Shown piece after piece: positions 59,787 through 64,000 of a DNA stretch of 64,000 bases. Each line of letters starts with the position of its first letter. Positions within the stretch are counted from its first letter, which is position 1. The position numbers were made by a program, and so were the translations under genes. Source of the DNA: Porites lobata (lineage: Eukaryota; Cnidaria; Anthozoa; Scleractinia; Poritidae); NCBI GenBank assembly GCA_942486035.1, contig CALNXK010000380.1, forward strand, positions 198,476-262,475. Reading direction: 5' to 3'. Under the pieces are notes generated by a model. The model was not told where the DNA came from and made no database searches. It saw nothing but the letters and a program-made list of their open reading frames with translations.

Positions 59787-62700
59787 TTAATCGATGCCTT
59801 CAAACTCGAACGTTACGTCATCACCAATAAGAACAAACGGCGCCCAGTACTTCACTGCGCTAAAGCGGTCAGATTCTCTCATGGATTTCATGGCTTTATT
59901 CAGGGCCTCACTGGCACTTCGTCCATAGACTAGCTGTTGGTAGAAAACTTTCATGAACTCCATAGTAGCTTCGTCGTCGATCGCCCACAGGGACACCAGA
60001 ACAGAACGAGCACCGGCACCCAAAAAAGCACGCGCGATGCCGACCACACCCTCAGATTTGACTTCTCCCCGAGCACTATGACAACAACTAAGTACAACAA
60101 GTCTTGCCCTAATCTGCGCCTTTAAAACATCTTTCATAGTTAAGATATAGTCCTCCCTGGCTGGATCCACGGATGGAGGCGTTGTCTTTGGGGCCAAAGC
60201 AATTTCTCCTGTTTCCATTTCACCGTGAGCAGCAATGTGCACCAAAGCAACCGAGGAGATACGTCTCAAAACTTCATCTTTTGTTGCCTGCTTTCCAACG
60301 AGAGGTTCCGTTTGAAGTATTTCCCCAATCATCTGCACTTCTTTTTCGGCCCACTCTAACTGCCCTAGCGTCGTTACCTCCTGTACCCACGGATCGCCGA
60401 CAAGAAGAGCACCGGTCTTGCTGTGCCAATCTGCTGAACAATTTTGGATCAATTGCAGGCTAGAAAGCGAGGGGAGCAGACGAATTCTAAACGTTTCACA
60501 GAGGTACTTTGATTTCAAGTCCATGAAAGCAGCATAAGGCGCCAAACACAGAGGTCCTTCTGGAACAATTACAACTTCATCGCCCTGGAGTAAGTCTCTT
60601 ATAGGGTCTATAACAACATTGTAAAATGTTTGCAATGACTTTGTCTCAAAACATGAAGGATGAGACTTTGGCTTAATCGATGTTTCTTCGGCTAACTTTT
60701 TATCGCTTGGCCTCATTAATGAGCGATCTTCACAATTAACATCAGCTCTTGCATCTATTTCTTTATGCGTAGCCTCCAATAGAGACTGAAAATAGCTTGT
60801 GACGGAGATATCGATCTGAGTTCTTCTGGTTTTGATTTCTTTTCCTTTCTCATTCACCCAGAGAACTATTCCTCCCTTGTTGATACCAATGAAAGCTGTA
60901 TTTGGTAGCAGGTAACTAAGAATGTCAGGCGTTGTTGCAGAGAGTGTTTCTATTTCTGGACGTAACCCTTTCAACCCATACTTGAACTCCAGAAGATCGT
61001 TTAAAGCTTGTGCACGTCCATGATCAGCAATTAAAACTGCCTCATTGACATTACCTTGCTCAAACTGTAGCCCCCATAGGCGTAAATTAGTACGATCATA
61101 CATACTCCTCAGGCTAATCTTCCATTCGTCGTTAGATATAAGATTTCCCCTGATATAGTCCAAGGCAGTAATACCTTTTTTATAATAGGAAACGGCTTTC
61201 TGGAAATCTCCAAGATTTCTATAGGCGACGCCAAGATTACAGTACTCTTTTCCTTCTCCTGCCCTGTCTCCCACTTCTTTCGAAATTTTGAGGTGTCGTT
61301 CACGGTACTCTATGGCTTTCCGGAAATCTCCAAGACTGTGATAGGCGTTGCCAAGATTACCGTACGCTTTTCCTTCTCCTGCCCTGTCTCCCACTTCTTT
61401 CGAACTTTTGAGGTGTCGTTCATGGTACTCTATGGCTTTCTGGAAATCTCCAACACTGTAATAGGCGTTGCCAAGATTACCGTACGCTTTTCCTTCTCCT
61501 ACCCTGTCTCCCACTTCTTTCGAAATTTTGAGGTGTCGTTCATAGTACTCTATGGCTTTCTGGAAATCTCCAAGACTGTGATAGGCGTTGCCAAGATTAC
61601 CGTACGCTTTTCCTTCTCCTGCCCTGTCTCCCACTTCTTTCGAACTTTTGAGGTGTCGTTCACGGTACTCTACGGCTTTCTGGAAATCTCCAAGACTGCC
61701 ATAGGCGTTGCCAAGATTACCGTACGTTTTTCCTTCTCCTGCCCTGTCTCCCACTTCTTTCGAAATTTTGAGGTGTCGTTCATGGTACTCTATGGCTTTC
61801 TGAAAATCTCCAAGACTGCCATAGGCGTTGCCAAGATTACCGTACGCTTTTCCTTCTCCTGACCTGTCTCCCACTTCTTTCGAAATTTTGAGGTGTCGTT
61901 CATAGTACTCTATGGCTTTCTGGAAATCTCCAAGACTGTCATAAGCGTTGCCAAAATTACAGTACGCTGTTCCTTCTCCTGCCCTGTCTCCCACTTCTTT
62001 CGAAATTTTGAGGTCTCGTTCATGGTACTCTATGGCTTTCTGGAAATCTCCAAGACTGTGATAGGCGTGGCCAAGATTACCGTACGCTTTTCCTTCTCCT
62101 GCCCTGTCTCCCACTTCTTTCGAAATTTTGAGGTCTTGTTCATGGTACTCTATGGCTTTCTGGAAATCTCCAAGACTGTCATAGGCGATGCCAAGATTAC
62201 CGTACGCTGTTCCTTCTCCTGCCCTGTCTCCCACCTCTTTCGAAATTTTGAGGTATCGTTCATGGTACTCTATGGCTTTCTGGAAATCTCCAAGACTGTG
62301 ATAGGCGTTGCCAAGATTACCGTACGCTTTTCCTTCTCCTGCCTTGTCTCCCACTTCTTTCGAAATTTTGAGGTCTCGTTCATGGTACTCTATGGCTTTG
62401 TGGAAATCTCCAAGACCAAAATAGGCGTTGCCAAGATTACAGTACGCTTTTCCTTCTCCTGCCCTGTCTCCCACTTCTCTCGAAATTTTGAGGTGTCGTT
62501 CATGGTACTCTATGGCTTTCTGGAAATCTCCAAAACTGTCATAGGCGTTGCCAAGATTGCCGTACGCTTTTCCTTCTCCTGCCCTGTCTCCCACTTCTTT
62601 CGAAATTTTGAGGTGTCGTTCATAGTACTCTATGGCTTTCTGGAAATCTCCACGACTGTGATGGGCATTGCCAAGATTACCGTACGCTTTTCCTTCTCCT

Positions 62701-63584
62701 GCCCTGTCTCCCACATCTTTCGAAATTTTGAGGTGTCGTTCATTGTACTCTATGGCTTTCTGGAAATCTCCAAGACTATGATAGGTGTTGCCAAGATTAC
62801 CGTACGCTGTTCCTTCTCCTGCCCTGACTCCCACTTCTTTCGAAATTTTGAGGTGTCGTTCATTGTACTCTATGGCTTTCTGGAAATCTCCACGACTGTG
62901 ATAGGCGTTGCCAAGATTACCGTACGCTTTTCCTTCTCCTGCCCTGTCTCCCACTTCTTTCGAAATTTTGAGGTGTCGTTCATAGTACTCTATGGCTTTC
63001 TGGAAATCTCCAAGACTGTGATAGGCGTTGCCAAGATTACCGTACGCTTTTCCTTCTCCTGCCCTGTCTCCCACTTCTTTCGAAATTTTGAGGTGTCGTT
63101 CATGGTACTCTATGGCTTTCTGGAAATCTCCAAGACTGTGATAGGCGTTGCCAAGATTACCGTACGCTTTTCCTTCTCCTGCCCTGTCTCCCACTTCTTT
63201 CGAAATTTTGAGGTGTCGTTCATAGTACTCTATGGCTTTCTGGAAATCTCCACGACTGTGATAGGCGTTGCCAAGATTACCGTACGCTTTTCCTTCTCCT
63301 GCCCTGTCTCCCACTTCTTTCGAAATTTTGAGGTGTCGTTCATTGTACTCTATGGCTTTCTGGAAATCTCCAAGACTGTGATAGGCGTTGCCAAGATTAC
63401 CGTACGCCGTTCCTTCTCCTGCCCTGTCTCCCACTTCTTTCGAAATTTTGAGGTCTCGTTCATGGTACTCTATGGCTTTCCGGAAATCTCCCAGACTGTA
63501 ATAGGCGATGCCTAGGGCGTGCTGGAAATCTTTAAAGTTGACCAAGGGGTCGCCAATATTACCCTTAATAGCTGTGGTTGTCAT
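59787..63584 (-). CDS. TPR-CHAT protein (tetratricopeptide repeat protein 28-like)
   Basis: An intact 1265-residue single-exon frame. Residues about 27-825 are 20 consecutive 40-residue tetratricopeptide units (consensus YHSLGDFQKAIEYHERHLKI then SKEVGDRAGEGKAYGNLGNA). Units 1-19 are nearly identical and the twentieth is divergent (NLGDFQKAVSYYKKG). A helical linker follows (GLQFEQGNVNEAVLIADHGR). The C-terminus is a CHAT domain (caspase/HetF-associated-with-TPRs), with HIAAHGEM placing the dyad His at 1120 and LSCCHSARG placing the dyad Cys at 1168. CHAT proteins are separase/caspase-clan peptidases; the bacterial relative Csx29 is a CRISPR-guided protease. Animal members form large families in cnidarians with unclear substrates. 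Both dyad residues are present, so it may be catalytically active. Cytosolic is likely: no signal peptide or membrane segment is seen. The start codon at 63584 is the first Met; an upstream non-coding exon is possible. Confidence 0.93.
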   Translation of the reverse strand: MTTTAIKGNIGDPLVNFKDFQHALGIAYYSLGDFRKAIEYHERDLKISKEVGDRAGEGTAYGNLGNAYHSLGDFQKAIEYNERHLKISKEVGDRAGEGKAYGNLGNAYHSRGDFQKAIEYYERHLKISKEVGDRAGEGKAYGNLGNAYHSLGDFQKAIEYHERHLKISKEVGDRAGEGKAYGNLGNAYHSLGDFQKAIEYYERHLKISKEVGDRAGEGKAYGNLGNAYHSRGDFQKAIEYNERHLKISKEVGVRAGEGTAYGNLGNTYHSLGDFQKAIEYNERHLKISKDVGDRAGEGKAYGNLGNAHHSRGDFQKAIEYYERHLKISKEVGDRAGEGKAYGNLGNAYDSFGDFQKAIEYHERHLKISREVGDRAGEGKAYCNLGNAYFGLGDFHKAIEYHERDLKISKEVGDKAGEGKAYGNLGNAYHSLGDFQKAIEYHERYLKISKEVGDRAGEGTAYGNLGIAYDSLGDFQKAIEYHEQDLKISKEVGDRAGEGKAYGNLGHAYHSLGDFQKAIEYHERDLKISKEVGDRAGEGTAYCNFGNAYDSLGDFQKAIEYYERHLKISKEVGDRSGEGKAYGNLGNAYGSLGDFQKAIEYHERHLKISKEVGDRAGEGKTYGNLGNAYGSLGDFQKAVEYRERHLKSSKEVGDRAGEGKAYGNLGNAYHSLGDFQKAIEYYERHLKISKEVGDRVGEGKAYGNLGNAYYSVGDFQKAIEYHERHLKSSKEVGDRAGEGKAYGNLGNAYHSLGDFRKAIEYRERHLKISKEVGDRAGEGKEYCNLGVAYRNLGDFQKAVSYYKKGITALDYIRGNLISNDEWKISLRSMYDRTNLRLWGLQFEQGNVNEAVLIADHGRAQALNDLLEFKYGLKGLRPEIETLSATTPDILSYLLPNTAFIGINKGGIVLWVNEKGKEIKTRRTQIDISVTSYFQSLLEATHKEIDARADVNCEDRSLMRPSDKKLAEETSIKPKSHPSCFETKSLQTFYNVVIDPIRDLLQGDEVVIVPEGPLCLAPYAAFMDLKSKYLCETFRIRLLPSLSSLQLIQNCSADWHSKTGALLVGDPWVQEVTTLGQLEWAEKEVQMIGEILQTEPLVGKQATKDEVLRRISSVALVHIAAHGEMETGEIALAPKTTPPSVDPAREDYILTMKDVLKAQIRARLVVLSCCHSARGEVKSEGVVGIARAFLGAGARSVLVSLWAIDDEATMEFMKVFYQQLVYGRSASEALNKAMKSMRESDRFSAVKYWAPFVLIGDDVTFEFEGID

Positions 63585-63930
63585 ATTCTTTTTTGCTGGC
63601 TTTGCTATTTCAGCTCAGCCACATATTGTGGTTCCTTTTTTCTACTGATACCATCAGTCTCTTTGTCTACGATAACGAAGAGGGTCTGAAAAGTAAAATT
63701 AAAAGCTTATTTATTAGCCCCTTTACTATTCGTTTTTGTCGATCACAGTCGCATTTGATTTGCCTTAAAAAGGGATCCTTCTACGTGTTTTTCATCGTTG
63801 TATAATATGACTTGATGGACTGGGGTCTTCTCTCAAAAAGGAAAATATTAACATTCGTTTGGTGATAATGATCGAAATTGAAAAAAACCAACAACAACAA
63901 AGAAACATATTTACCATTGTTGAAACATGG

Positions 63931-63945
63931 TGTATATATAGAGGA
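63931..63945 (-). promoter_or_regulatory. TATA-box candidate upstream of TPR-CHAT
   Basis: The minus strand reads CTCTATATATACACC about 350 bp upstream of the TPR-CHAT start codon. It is a good TATA match, but the distance implies a long 5' UTR or a spliced leader exon. No other core-promoter motif was identified. Confidence 0.3.
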
Positions 63946-64000
63946 TATTATATGGCCGCGCGGAGATGGAAATTCTCTTTGAGTGTTGAAAAATATTTTA

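Noticed and set aside
61293..63515. Plus-strand frames of 189 and 540 codons as genes
   Set aside because: They lie wholly antisense to the TPR array, and the peptide is a direct consequence of the 120-bp repeat.

Overview
This is a nuclear genome window from a eukaryote, most probably an anthozoan cnidarian such as a stony coral. Genes are split by GT-AG introns, about four fifths of the window is repeats, and there are tRNA-derived SINEs, a Penelope-like reverse transcriptase, many foldback/MITE families, a TPR-CHAT gene and a P2X7-ballast-domain gene. That mixture is familiar from coral genomes; the species call is inference.

Layout. (1) 1-12.7 kb: no convincing gene. It holds foldback elements, a TTAA-flanked inverted-repeat element (597-2481), a SINE, a tandem duplication of about 2.5 kb (3.2-5.75 and 6.3-9.0 kb) and several MITEs. 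(2) 12.77-44.12 kb, minus strand: the 5' half of exportin-T (XPOT, the tRNA nuclear export receptor), rebuilt here from 21 exon pieces. Its introns are packed with mobile DNA. Three elements (17352-21709, 25096-27360, 28901-39118) share one architecture: short terminal inverted repeats followed by long degenerate arrays of a short word that differs per element (CTATGT, GTTTAAAC, GCGATCGC). The 28.9-39.1 kb element also contains a head-to-head pair of Penelope-like fragments and a remnant resembling the N-terminus of XPG/EXO1 nucleases. XPOT exon 3 appears to be cut by the 3' end of a LINE-like element. The XPOT C-terminal exons were not found and probably lie left of the window. (3) 44697-49697: a 5001-bp element with TTAA duplications and about 30-bp inverted ends. 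It carries two convergent spliced genes: an unrecognised one (plus) and a CXC-type cysteine-rich plus P2X7-ballast-domain gene (minus, frameshifted). (4) 49.7-59.7 kb: a 148-bp satellite (51130-53360), two unidentified exon-like open frames near 53.5 kb, MITEs and a possible solo LTR. (5) 59787-63584, minus strand: an intact single-exon 1265-residue gene with 20 nearly identical 40-residue TPR units and a C-terminal CHAT protease-like domain with His and Cys of the catalytic dyad in place.

The genes are not an operon or a pathway. XPOT is a housekeeping gene, the 44.7-49.7 kb genes belong to a transposable element, and TPR-CHAT is a member of a family known to be expanded in cnidarians and thought to act in stress or immune signalling.
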